Shown here: positions 7,969 to 16,248 of the stretch, piece by piece
Layout: each line of letters begins with the position of its first letter
Numbering within the stretch: the first letter of the stretch is position 1
Origin: Pseudomonas synxantha BG33R
GTDB lineage: Bacteria; Pseudomonadota; Gammaproteobacteria; Pseudomonadales; Pseudomonadaceae
Length of the DNA: 64,000 bases
Reading direction: 5' to 3'
Assembly (NCBI RefSeq): GCF_000263715.2
Contig: NZ_CM001514.1
Coordinates: 1,846,936 to 1,910,935 of the forward strand
The notes under the pieces: model-generated
What the model saw: only the letters and a program-made list of their open reading frames with translations
What the model was told of the DNA's origin: nothing
Databases searched by the model: none
Program-made: the position numbers and the translations under genes

Positions 7969-7986
7969 CAGACGTTGCAGCGCCTG
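7969..7986 (-). promoter_or_regulatory. Leader hairpin B with CTGCAA loop
   Basis: CAGGCG-CTGCAA-CGTCTG on the minus strand (one G-T pair) sits 23 bases before the start codon at 7945. The loop is identical to hairpin A (7598-7627), while the stem sequence differs with pairing kept. Confidence 0.6.
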
Positions 7987-8007
7987 GCGGGTATTGCTGT
8001 TGATCAG

Positions 8008-9801
8008 TCAGGCTTGGAAGTGCCAGCACTTCACGATGGGTTGTTTCGTGACGACGGCGTTGGTCTTGCTGGCCTGGTGAGCCCGTACCGCGCTGTCAGT
8101 CGCCTTGTTGACGTCGAGTAGCTTCCGCGAGCGGGAGTCCTTCAGGCGTTCGCGCAGCTCGCTGACGTCGGCGATTTTTTGTCGGTTTTCTGCCGCGCAT
8201 TTCACGAAGTCGTTGAGGTTGATGGCGATGACGTGGTCTTTCTTGCTGTGGTTGACCACCGGGCCATCGGCGTCGAGACCTTCCAGGTATTCGTAAACTT
8301 CCCAGAATTCAGCAACTACCGGATGGTCGGAGCTGATCGAGGCCTGACGCTCAATCGCCATGCGAATGATCTGCGAGCGGGTATGCTCGACCTGTGCGTC
8401 GGTGAGCGGGACCACCATGCACAGGCAGTCCAGCAGGGCGAGCATTTGGGCGTGGTTCTTGTTGATCCGCTCCACGCGGATGTAGCCGCGCAGCTTGTTG
8501 CCGCAATGGCGACATTCGCTGTGCTCGTCTTTGAATGGGGTGTCGCAGGCAAAGCAGTGGGAATGCAGGTTGCGCAACTTCGCTTCGTAGCCCGCAACCC
8601 GCTGGCCGAACAGTTCCATCACCTCCAGCTCTTTGCGCACGGCCTGCAATACAAAGTTGCTGAGTTTCGAACCTTCCAGCGCATTGAGCCGATCTGCCGC
8701 CGCACGGCTTTCAGCGGTGACGTTGGGTCGCACGAAGTGCAGTTTGACGATGCGGGTCATGATCGCCTCTGAAGCCACTACAGGGGCGTTCTGGCTGATG
8801 GCGATGGTGCCTCGAAACGGCGGTTCGTAGGTTTCGTTACCTGCGGTTTTCACGCCCTTGGTCGCCAGGGTGCCGCCGCCGTAGTAATCCTTGAGTTCGT
8901 CCCATTCGAAGGTTTTGGCATGGGCCTTGTCGTCGCCGCTACGGTCCGATTCCAGTAGCACGATGGGCATCCCGGAGACCTGGCCCATCAAGCGGCTGCG
9001 GCCGGCCTTGGTGGATTTGGACGGGTCAAACCCTTCGTATCCGTCGCGCCCCGCGAGTTTCCATAGCAGCGTGAGCAACGTGGTCTTGCCGGCGCCGGCC
9101 TCGCCAGTGGCCTCAAGGAAAGGAAACGACTGGTACCGGCCGCGGATCTGTTCGGCGAACAGCGAGCCAAACCAGAAGGTCAACGCCACGATGCCCTGGG
9201 CACCGAAGCACTGCCACAAAAGCCCAAGCCATTGGTCATCGTATTTTTTGCCATCCTTCTCCAGATCGATCTTCACACCCTTTTGTAGAGTCTTGAGCTT
9301 CAACTTGCCCATCTCAAAAAACTCTTCCTCATTGATGTGAATTACCTGGCCCTCGCGGATGGCGACGTCGTTGAAAACGTAGCAGTGGTATTCCTTGCTG
9401 TAGCCCACATAGTCGATGGTCTGAACTGTCTTGATGCCGAAAAGCTGGTCTTTCATGAGTTTGTCTAATTGCTGTCCACTGCCGGTGAACACGGCTCCGG
9501 CACCCATGCCGAGAAGTCTTTTCTTGAATTCGCTGGCAGCGGCGACCTGACCACCCGTGAAGGTGTTTCTCACTGAACCGCCGTCGTGCGGGAAGTCGAC
9601 GCGGAAGAAGTACCAGGATTCGTCGGTAATCTCGTTGCGCTGGAAATAGAGGGCTTTGGGGTAGCAGTTGGCGATCTCGACGACGCAGCCGGCGACGCTC
9701 AGTGCCTTCTCCCGAAGCTGCTTTTCATTGAGTGTTTGGGCTTCGTGGCCATCGCTCTTTTCGAGGGCCTGCTTGGCGCTGTTGTATTTCGCCAAGTCCA
9801 A
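8008..9801 (-). CDS. Phage-type primase/helicase ATPase, 5'-truncated
   Basis: A 597-residue fragment of a replicative P-loop protein of the toprim/DUF927-like kind found in phages and satellites. Walker A is GEAGAGKTTLL, and a Walker B-like strand is MPIVLLESD. A C-terminal four-Cys motif (CFACDTPF...CRHCGNKL) looks like a zinc ribbon. The frame continues in phase upstream of the nominal TTG start at 9801 through FDSRLYWWKLDL until a TGA at 9847, exactly where sequence character changes to low GC. The N-terminal part (expected primase/toprim region) is therefore missing, probably lost when the cargo gene at 9866 arrived. It may be non-functional, or work as a helicase module alone. Function is inferred from motifs. 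Confidence 0.7.
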   Translation of the reverse strand: MDLAKYNSAKQALEKSDGHEAQTLNEKQLREKALSVAGCVVEIANCYPKALYFQRNEITDESWYFFRVDFPHDGGSVRNTFTGGQVAAASEFKKRLLGMGAGAVFTGSGQQLDKLMKDQLFGIKTVQTIDYVGYSKEYHCYVFNDVAIREGQVIHINEEEFFEMGKLKLKTLQKGVKIDLEKDGKKYDDQWLGLLWQCFGAQGIVALTFWFGSLFAEQIRGRYQSFPFLEATGEAGAGKTTLLTLLWKLAGRDGYEGFDPSKSTKAGRSRLMGQVSGMPIVLLESDRSGDDKAHAKTFEWDELKDYYGGGTLATKGVKTAGNETYEPPFRGTIAISQNAPVVASEAIMTRIVKLHFVRPNVTAESRAAADRLNALEGSKLSNFVLQAVRKELEVMELFGQRVAGYEAKLRNLHSHCFACDTPFKDEHSECRHCGNKLRGYIRVERINKNHAQMLALLDCLCMVVPLTDAQVEHTRSQIIRMAIERQASISSDHPVVAEFWEVYEYLEGLDADGPVVNHSKKDHVIAINLNDFVKCAAENRQKIADVSELRERLKDSRSRKLLDVNKATDSAVRAHQASKTNAVVTKQPIVKCWHFQA

Positions 9802-9865
9802 TTTCCACCAGTACAGGCGGGAGTCGAAACAGAAACCGCAACTTCTTCACTTGAGTGTCTGTAGT

Positions 9866-10753
9866 ATGCGATTTCGAGTTAAGTATGGAGGTCAGAGGCG
9901 TATTTTTTTTCCAATGGTTATGGGATTTCTCATAGGTGCGTTTTCAATATTTTTCCTATCTTTAGCAATCTTGGCTTTTGCTTCAGATCTTTCGCAGATG
10001 ATAAGCCCCGTGGTTGTTGCCCTATTGAAAGACGTAGGTGGCCCAGTAGCTGCTGGTTTTGGAGGCGCTATCGCGGGTGCGGTATGCTCTTACGTTTTTC
10101 AGAAGAGAACTGAAAAAGAGAAAGAAAACAAAGCTGATATTTCTACGATTCATAAAACTTGGGTTCGTTTGATGATGCAAGTGAACGAGCTTTACTCAAT
10201 AAAGAAGTACAATATTTTTCCTAGTCTTGATCATCCTGCGAGATTTATAGATATATCTAAGTTGCCAAGCAATGCTGGAGTTGTTGATCGGGTTGATCCG
10301 CGAATGATTGACATCGCGCTCTCGGTGAAGGACGCACGAGCGATAGATGTTCTTTATCTCGCCGATGCAAGGTATAGGGCCTGTTTTGAAAACTTCGCCA
10401 ATAGAAATGAGGGGTTGGATGAGTACAGATCTACTCTGAAAAGCTCAGGTTTAGGGCGCGTGGGAGGACACAGCCTTGATGAGTTGAAAGACGCGGTAGG
10501 TGTAGGGCAATTAGTCGCGATTCATGTAATGACAGAGCAAATGATCGAGATCTTAGATGAGACACTTAGTACATTAAGGAGCGCTATGGACGTGATTACT
10601 GTGCTCGTGAATAAAAAGTACAAAGGACAAGGTGTGCTGAGCTTGAAGATGGATATTAAAAAAGACAATGAGTATTTAGTGACATCTCCAGTTCCACACT
10701 TTACTGTTGATTCGTTGAAAGAGTATTTAATGCGGAACGACGAAATAAAATGA
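9866..10753 (+). CDS. Low-GC two-TM protein of unknown function (cargo gene)
   Basis: A 295-residue protein that I do not recognise. Two hydrophobic segments lie at about 17-39 and 46-77, followed by a charged KRTEKEKENK stretch and a cytosolic-looking helical domain of about 200 residues. GC content and codon use are clearly lower than in the adjacent element genes, and it is on the opposite strand, so it looks like a separately acquired cargo gene. ATG 9866 has no ribosome site. ATG 9914 follows a GGAGG at some distance and is an alternative start. The membrane-anchor-plus-helical-domain design occurs in phage-defence effectors, but that is only a hypothesis. Confidence 0.65.
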   Translation: MRFRVKYGGQRRIFFPMVMGFLIGAFSIFFLSLAILAFASDLSQMISPVVVALLKDVGGPVAAGFGGAIAGAVCSYVFQKRTEKEKENKADISTIHKTWVRLMMQVNELYSIKKYNIFPSLDHPARFIDISKLPSNAGVVDRVDPRMIDIALSVKDARAIDVLYLADARYRACFENFANRNEGLDEYRSTLKSSGLGRVGGHSLDELKDAVGVGQLVAIHVMTEQMIEILDETLSTLRSAMDVITVLVNKKYKGQGVLSLKMDIKKDNEYLVTSPVPHFTVDSLKEYLMRNDEIK

Positions 10754-10794
10754 GGGAGGAGGCCTATTTGTGATTTGTCTAATATGCTCTAATG

Positions 10795-11475
10795 TTATTT
10801 GATTTTTAATATGATTTCAGGACCTTGGTTTCGTACGTTACCAACTGAAACTGCAACAGGGAACCACTCAAAGGCCTCTGCTGGCTCGCCCTGGTGCAAC
10901 ACCATCTGCTCGGCACGTTCCTTGGGCGTTGCCGGGTCCAACCATTCGCGGGCCAGGTCCGGGGTCAACACCACGGGCCTTCTATCGTGAATGTCCACCA
11001 TGCCGCCGGCACTGTCGGCGGTGATAATCACGAACCCATCATGCTCGCCTGGCCCCTCATCGGAGTCAGGTAGCTGGCCGATGGATGCACATAGCACCGG
11101 CGCGCCATCCCGTCTACGGATCAGGTAGGGCTGTTTTTTTGGCCCGCCTTCATCCACCCATTCAAACCAGTTATCTATTGGCGCGATTGCGCGATGCGGC
11201 CAGATCGAGCGGAAGAACGGCCCATGAGCGACCTTCTCAACTCGGGCATTGATTGGCGCGGCTCGGTCCTTTGCCCAGTGCGGTCGCCAGCCCCAGCGCA
11301 CTGGGTCGGCGTGCAGCAGCTCGCCCTGCAAATGCAGTAGTGCAACCAGGGTCATAGGGGCGACGTTATAGCGGTCAAGCGGCAGATCCCCTACGGAATT
11401 AACCAGCGCGTTGGGCATGCTCAACGCCGCAACGAAGTCGTGGATGCCGCTGTACTGCGAGAGCCTTCCGCACAT
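10795..11475 (-). CDS. SOS response-associated peptidase (SRAP, HMCES/YedK family)
   Basis: A 226-residue SRAP protein. The family crosslinks to abasic sites in single-stranded DNA through Cys2 and protects them. The start MCGR at 11475 gives the catalytic Cys at position 2 after Met removal. NARVEK (Asn in the active site), APIDNWFEW (the Glu) and TADSAGGMVDIHDRRP (the His) are all present. Upstream in-frame codons do not fit the family, since Cys2 must be N-terminal. It is divergent from the small gene at 11558. Its place in an SOS-linked element suggests protection of element ssDNA during replication. Confidence 0.93.
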   Translation of the reverse strand: MCGRLSQYSGIHDFVAALSMPNALVNSVGDLPLDRYNVAPMTLVALLHLQGELLHADPVRWGWRPHWAKDRAAPINARVEKVAHGPFFRSIWPHRAIAPIDNWFEWVDEGGPKKQPYLIRRRDGAPVLCASIGQLPDSDEGPGEHDGFVIITADSAGGMVDIHDRRPVVLTPDLAREWLDPATPKERAEQMVLHQGEPAEAFEWFPVAVSVGNVRNQGPEIILKIK

Positions 11476-11557
11476 ATCTTTTCCGCCCGTCGGTCCTGGT
11501 GAACAGCCGTACCCCGGCCGGTCTCTATCCAATAGACACCTGGGCGGGAGATTCGTC

Positions 11558-11767
11558 ATGACCACCGATATACAGCAGGTTAACGAGATGGAAGCGTGGT
11601 TTGCGCTTCTCACTGATGCGGAGTTTGAAGCTGGGTCGCCAGAGTACCGATATGAAACGCGCCTGGCCTTGGCTGACAGCATGCTTGAGCGCAAGGTGAT
11701 CGATTGCGGTGAATGGCGGGAGTTGGTCGACGAGGCGGTTTCGGCTTACGCGGATGACGTTGGTTGA
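11558..11767 (+). CDS. Small hypothetical element protein
   Basis: A 69-residue acidic protein (MTTDIQQVNEMEAWF start, helical throughout). ATG 11558 has GGGAG at about -10. It runs divergently from SRAP and its last 22 bases overlap the end of the convergent gene at 11746. No family is recognised. The composition matches surrounding element genes rather than the low-GC cargo. Confidence 0.6.
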   Translation: MTTDIQQVNEMEAWFALLTDAEFEAGSPEYRYETRLALADSMLERKVIDCGEWRELVDEAVSAYADDVG

Positions 11768-12471
11768 CCGCCAGATTTAGGGACAAAGCCCTGACCTGAA
11801 CACTTCAGGCAGTCTTCCCGCAGCCCGAAGTGGTCCAGACAAGCGGTGCACTTGGTGAATTGGGCGCATTGCAGTAGGGGCCTGGTCTTGCGGTAACTTT
11901 CAAAATCATGCTCCTCCAAGGCGACCTGGGCGCAATCTACTAGCGCCCGATAGGTGTCCGTGTCGCTGATGATTGGATAAACCTTCCCATTGATAACTTG
12001 TGCAGTCTGCACCAAGTCGTACAGCTCACCGGATGGTGCGATCAGCAGCAGCCCCTCTAAAGCCCAGGCCTTATTGCTATTACGGAGCTCCAGGCGACGG
12101 TCACGTTTGGTACCAACCACCTTTCCATCAAACCCACACGCACCTGGGCCAGTGACTGAATAGTACGTGTTGGACATTATCCGCCCAATGCACTCCGATC
12201 CGGCTCTGGGCACTACATCGTAGTGTCCACCAAACATGTATCCCTCAGCGTCGGTAGCCAGTTCTTCGACGGCATGCCAATAGGCCGCGTCAGCCAACTC
12301 GTCCATTTCCATCTTTTCCATTTGATCAACCACCCCTGCCTCCAGCATGTCGTGGGTTTCCCACCGGCACATAGATCTGTGAGCCTCGGGGTTATCCATT
12401 CGGCTAAGACCGTCTTCAAGGATCAGACGCCATTTGGCGAGCCAAGCCGTTTTGAGTTCTAAGGGGGTCAT
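11746..12471 (-). CDS. Hypothetical element protein with DnaJ-like Cys motifs, under an SOS box
   Basis: A 241-residue protein of unknown function. The C-terminus carries CTACLDHFGLREDCLKC, two CxxC pairs that probably form a zinc site like those in DnaJ-type ribbons. The first 100 residues are helical and acidic. The central part (about 80-140) looks beta-rich. A perfect LexA box lies 22 bases upstream of the start codon, so it is probably repressed by LexA and induced by DNA damage. It is the first gene of the minus-strand side of the element. Confidence 0.7.
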   Translation of the reverse strand: MTPLELKTAWLAKWRLILEDGLSRMDNPEAHRSMCRWETHDMLEAGVVDQMEKMEMDELADAAYWHAVEELATDAEGYMFGGHYDVVPRAGSECIGRIMSNTYYSVTGPGACGFDGKVVGTKRDRRLELRNSNKAWALEGLLLIAPSGELYDLVQTAQVINGKVYPIISDTDTYRALVDCAQVALEEHDFESYRKTRPLLQCAQFTKCTACLDHFGLREDCLKCSGQGFVPKSGGQPTSSA

Positions 12472-12492
12472 GCGATTGACTGCTTATTAACA

Positions 12493-12508
12493 CTGTATGC
12501 GCATACAG
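12493..12508. promoter_or_regulatory. LexA (SOS) box
   Basis: CTGTATGCGCATACAG is a perfect palindrome that matches the LexA consensus CTGT-N8-ACAG. It lies upstream of the minus-strand gene that starts at 12471. Confidence 0.85.
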
Positions 12509-12649
12509 TAATCGAGGTTTGCAACGTGCGCGATTTGAGGCGACGAGCTGTAGGCAGTGAGGCGGACAGGGGAGGAAAAAATGAGCGGGGGGAGGATGAA
12601 AGTTTGCGCTTCTATAGCGTGAAGAAACCCATCCCAACATAGCATTTCG

Positions 12650-13072
12650 GTGACGGCACGGCAATCGAAAGCAGGGCGTCAGCCAGTAAATACGGGCCTT
12701 AACCCGTTGGCCGGCGTGTCGTGGCTCGGCGGCGTCAGGGCACGTCGCCGGCCCGATGCGCACGCCCACGGTGCGGGGGTGTGGCGTGCCACAAGTTGCC
12801 GGGGAAATGACGTGCTACAGGCGGTCGGTAGGATGGTCTGCACCTGGCGCGCGCCGTCGTCCCCCCACCTCGCCTGCGGGCTAAATGGGTCGTTTTTTCT
12901 GCGGCCCTGCGTACCACTCTCGGCGGCTCAGGCTGGGCGCTTGCTTGGCGTTTTGGAGGGGGCAGAAACCTGCGGAACCCTGCGAGGGTGGATGTTTTAC
13001 GCAACGCTTATAAGCACGCACGAACGGCTGAAATCAGAAGGTGCCTCGGGAAAAGGGTTAGTTTTTTTTTGA
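12650..13072 (+). CDS. Possible small phage protein (ash/Icd-like type)
   Basis: An open frame of 140 codons, rich in Arg, Ala and Gly. The region LNPLAGVSWLGGV, ARRRPDAHAHGAGVWRATSC and AETCGTLRGW is reminiscent of short phage proteins annotated ash-like or Icd-like in Pseudomonas. The ribosome site is weak and composition is odd, so this may not be expressed as written. It lies between the LexA box and the AT-rich repeat region, in the opposite direction to the SOS-controlled gene. Confidence 0.35.
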   Translation: MTARQSKAGRQPVNTGLNPLAGVSWLGGVRARRRPDAHAHGAGVWRATSCRGNDVLQAVGRMVCTWRAPSSPHLACGLNGSFFLRPCVPLSAAQAGRLLGVLEGAETCGTLRGWMFYATLISTHERLKSEGASGKGLVFF

Positions 13073-13117
13073 AGGGGGGCTTTGGGCTTGGAAGGCCCGT
13101 GTTTGTTGGGCTTGAGA

Positions 13118-13326
13118 CCTAACTTTGATGGGTTAGGTTGGGTTAGTTCAAAGGTTAGTAATTCGTAAGTGACTGTTTTTAAAGGAATTAATATATTGAA
13201 TATTTAACGCTAATAAAGGTTAGGAAATAACCAGAATTAACCCAAAAGCTAACCTTGCCAACCCTTCGGAAAGCCACAACAGACAAGGCTTTCAGGGCGC
13301 TCTGCAAAAAACTAACCCTCCTAACC
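13118..13326. repeat. GGTTAG iteron-like array around an AT-rich core (putative replication origin)
   Basis: Exact GGTTAG hexamers occur at 13131, 13141, 13153 and 13218 on the plus strand and as CTAACC at 13249, 13312 and 13321, with near-copies at 13118 and 13227-13240. They point inwards from both sides to an AT-rich core (about 13160-13215, including TTAATATATTGAATATTTAA). Seven exact hexamers in about 200 bp is far above chance. Inverted short iterons flanking AT-rich DNA is the layout of P4-type satellite origins; function is inferred. Confidence 0.6.
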
Positions 13327-13683
13327 TCCTTCCCTTGGGTCAACATGAAAACGCTAGAGGTGCCTTAGACGGGCCGCTTTTGAAGCTGCGTGCGAAGTTG
13401 CGCAGTACTAACGAACTTTACGTGCACGCACCCGCACTCTCACCCTTACAGCGTCAGATGTTGACGTTTCCAGGTGAGCGTTTTCCTAGTTGCCAGAGAT
13501 ACATGAATACAGTCAGGCAAGATTTGGTGCACAAATGTTGCGGGCTGTGGTCTCAATGCGTATAAAAAAGGCCTCCGGATTGAGGCCGTTATTATATAAA
13601 CTGTATTTCCTACCAATTACTATGACCACAATCCGGCCGCAAGCTGCGCTTACCCTCAAGCGCTGGAGATTCGACGTTGAAAC
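13327..13683. other. Intergenic stretch, nothing firm
   Basis: Between the repeat region and the HEPN-type gene there are only short unconvincing frames. AAAAAAGGCCTCCGGATTGAGGCCGTTATT near 13564-13594 forms a GGCCTC/GAGGCC hairpin that could terminate transcription of the minus-strand gene. Confidence 0.4.
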
Positions 13684-14991
13684 TTAATCGGCGAGGCCAA
13701 GCTTTCTGCTAAACCAGTAATAATTCGTATAGTCGAATGTATCTCCATACAGTTCATCTATTCTCGCTTTGATAATCGTATAATCATGTCGCGCGCGGCC
13801 TCTATCGTGGCACTGAGGGTTGTTTTCGATTTGTTCGGCTAGATACTTAATTGAGTTTTCATTGAATAATTTTATGTACTGAGGGATCGCCACTTGAAAG
13901 CGCGAGTCGGCTTGGTCATAACTTGTACTGACTCCATAGTACGTTGAAGCGATCACACAGAATTTCTCTTGCCACTCCTCAGAGTCCGAAAGATTAAGTA
14001 TGTAATCAAATTGATGTGAGGTAAATATTGGTTTGTCTTTTGCAATCCACTCTTTTAGATCGTCGCCGTGCTTGAAAATGTTCTCCTTTACAAACCATCC
14101 TGTTGTTTTACCTATAGGGTCGTTCTCTATGTAATGTTCAATCTTCAAGCGTGCAGCATCGCTTAATAACGGGAATAACTCGGGATTGTCAGAAAGGAAG
14201 AAAATAAAATATTGCAATGGGTTGCCAGCGCTAGCTAAGTTACTAAAAAAGTCCACGTCTCCTTGTATTGTTGCAATTAGTGAGGCTTTGTTTCGTTCAG
14301 CTAGTACTTCAAGAACATGATGGTTGATTAGCCTGTTGTTTTCGCACTGCTCATTTTCAAGTCTGAATACAATCTTCCACAGCGAACGGAATATATTTAG
14401 CTCAACTGGTTTGGTTGTTCTGTCAAAATATCGATTTACAACATATTTTTTTACTTTTGATCTGCTGTTAAGGATCTCTCTGGACTCTGAAATGTCATCG
14501 AGAAGTTCTTGAAGGATATGTTGGGTGTAGAAGGGAGGCTTAGTTAATACATCGGTCAAGGTATTTCGTATTAATGCTCTCACGGTTTCGTGGTTCGGTG
14601 AGTGCAGTTCACGCTCTCTGTTCAAAACGGGATGTGCTGATAGATGCCTTTGTTTTTGTAAATATCTAAGATTTTCATACTCTGAGCTATCTAATAAATT
14701 TGTTTTATCGTTTACCTCGTCTATTAATTTCAGTTCCCAGGCAGAAGACTTTTGGTCGGTATCTTGGATCTTACTGACCTCCTCTAATATAGCCTTTGCT
14801 GATGCGTCATCATATAAATCTATTAGGTTTTGCAACTTATAAACAATGTCGCATATCGCGACCGACCAAAGCATTACTACTGCGGATCTATAGTTTCCGT
14901 TATGATATGATGACAAAACTTCTCTGAAGTATTCTTTTGTCTTGCCATAGTGAATGCTGTCTGACATTTTTTCTAACGAGAACTCGTCCAT
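13684..14991 (-). CDS. Low-GC protein with HEPN-type RX4H motif (candidate defence RNase)
   Basis: A 435-residue protein with no named family that I can assign. The N-terminal 130 residues are helical (NGNYRSAVVMLWSVAICDIV) and end in KQRHLSAHPV, with Arg115-His116-x3-His120. This is the RX4-6H signature of HEPN ribonucleases, with the polar residue directly after Arg. The remaining 300 residues are helical and could be a sensor or regulatory part. GC content is low compared with flanking genes, which marks recent acquisition. It is a single gene with no obvious antitoxin partner. The HEPN call rests on one motif and its helical context. An abortive-infection or tRNA-cleaving role is a hypothesis. 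Confidence 0.6.
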   Translation of the reverse strand: MDEFSLEKMSDSIHYGKTKEYFREVLSSYHNGNYRSAVVMLWSVAICDIVYKLQNLIDLYDDASAKAILEEVSKIQDTDQKSSAWELKLIDEVNDKTNLLDSSEYENLRYLQKQRHLSAHPVLNRERELHSPNHETVRALIRNTLTDVLTKPPFYTQHILQELLDDISESREILNSRSKVKKYVVNRYFDRTTKPVELNIFRSLWKIVFRLENEQCENNRLINHHVLEVLAERNKASLIATIQGDVDFFSNLASAGNPLQYFIFFLSDNPELFPLLSDAARLKIEHYIENDPIGKTTGWFVKENIFKHGDDLKEWIAKDKPIFTSHQFDYILNLSDSEEWQEKFCVIASTYYGVSTSYDQADSRFQVAIPQYIKLFNENSIKYLAEQIENNPQCHDRGRARHDYTIIKARIDELYGDTFDYTNYYWFSRKLGLAD

Positions 14992-15228
14992 AAAATTTCC
15001 GCCTATTAGTTTGGTGTTCCGGTGTGTTAAGTTGTAACTTTAAAAGCGCGGCAATAAAGTTGAAGCAGGCCCCGTAAACTCTTCAGTTTGTGGTTCTGCA
15101 AAATCCCACCTGAGTGGCTGGATGCTATCGGCCAATTTTTTGCGTTCCGTCTGGGCAGAAGCGTACGACTTCTGCCTACACGTGCGACTCTCTAATCGAC
15201 GTAGCCGCATTTTCAGTCCGCAATTTGT

Positions 15229-15444
15229 TCATGGCCCCTCCTGCTGCCTCAGCCTAGCTAATCCTTGTCTGATGTAACCCGCATTTTCACCAAGCGTGTG
15301 AAGCGATCCACGGATGTTGTCGCCAACCGTCGGTGCGCCACGGTCCTCAGCCCATAACACCAACTCCATTAATGCCGCCTCTAACGCCAGTTGGTTCTCA
15401 TACATCTTTTCCAGCACCGCCGGCAGTGAGTAGTCGCTCGCCAT
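15229..15444 (-). CDS. Small hypothetical phage-type protein
   Basis: A 71-residue helical protein (MASDYSLPAVLEKMYENQLA start, then LMELVLWAEDRGAP and ENAGYIRQGLARLRQ). ATG 15444 with GGTGG at -8 is preferred over ATG 15462. The composition resembles other element genes. Short proteins of this look are common in Pseudomonas prophages, but I know no function. A 23-base hairpin (GGCAGAAG/CTTCTGCC, 15154-15176) lies just downstream and may end the transcript. Confidence 0.6.
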   Translation of the reverse strand: MASDYSLPAVLEKMYENQLALEAALMELVLWAEDRGAPTVGDNIRGSLHTLGENAGYIRQGLARLRQQEGP

Positions 15445-15540
15445 TATATCCACCTGATTCACAAAGCTAGAAGAATAGCAGCAGATTTGCGAAGGGCAAT
15501 AGAGCGGCTAGGAGAAATCAACCCACTTTTCATGCTCTCA

Positions 15541-16248
15541 TTACAACCTTAAGCCTAAATCCCATGGGAACGTGTTAATTACTGGAGTTGCTGATACCGC
15601 AGCCCAATTGATCCGCAGCTTATCTGCGGGAGTTATAAGAGTAGCTTTGTTACTATCCCACTCGAAAATGTCCATTAACAGTGGACCCGGAATGTGCGGG
15701 TTTAACACGCCGAAAGCGATGTGATGAAAAGCTCCTTTAGGACCTTCAATGCCTGTGATCAATAACTCACTATGCCGCATAGAGTCATTGAACGTTAATG
15801 AAAGATGGTCCACCTGAAGATCGGCCACGACCATTTTCCCTAGCGGAGGGCAGTCAAAGTGTAATGCTGGGAACTCGAATGTTGTTTTCTCATCTGTGAG
15901 CGCTACAGCAAGCGTTAATAGAGAATGGTTAGCGTTGAATGTTAGAGAAACCAGGGAGTCGGAAAAACGATAGCCCCACCAATTTTTTGCGATCCTATTC
16001 GGTGGTCCAAGTTGCTCCTTAATCCATTCCGCAGGCGCTCCCAATTCAATACCCGTGAAGATGTTTTCAGGCGTTTTTCGTGCCTGTAGCAGCACAGACG
16101 GTCGGCCAAGTCTGGATCTCAAAGTCCTAATGCCTTGACGTCCCATCGCTAGCCATAGAAGGACAGCGCTCCCGAGAAACCCACCGATGGCGTTTATTGC
16201 AATATCAGCAAGATGCAGGTAGTTAGCTAAATTAATGAATGTGTTCAT
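15541..16248 (-). CDS. Membrane-anchored hypothetical protein
   Basis: A 235-residue protein with one N-terminal transmembrane segment (about 13-36, AIGGFLGSAVLLWLAMG) and a soluble domain. ELGAPAEWIKEQLGPPNRIAKNWWGYRFSD near 68-97 recalls the repeat-like core of ETEC_3214-type domain proteins, a weak resemblance only. It is the last gene before the distal end of the element, a position often taken by cargo. Composition is intermediate. No function can be assigned. Confidence 0.6.
   Translation of the reverse strand: MNTFINLANYLHLADIAINAIGGFLGSAVLLWLAMGRQGIRTLRSRLGRPSVLLQARKTPENIFTGIELGAPAEWIKEQLGPPNRIAKNWWGYRFSDSLVSLTFNANHSLLTLAVALTDEKTTFEFPALHFDCPPLGKMVVADLQVDHLSLTFNDSMRHSELLITGIEGPKGAFHHIAFGVLNPHIPGPLLMDIFEWDSNKATLITPADKLRINWAAVSATPVINTFPWDLGLRL

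Noticed and set aside
13490..13687. Small plus-strand gene
   Set aside because: No ribosome site, and it overlaps a terminator-like hairpin; no family resemblance.
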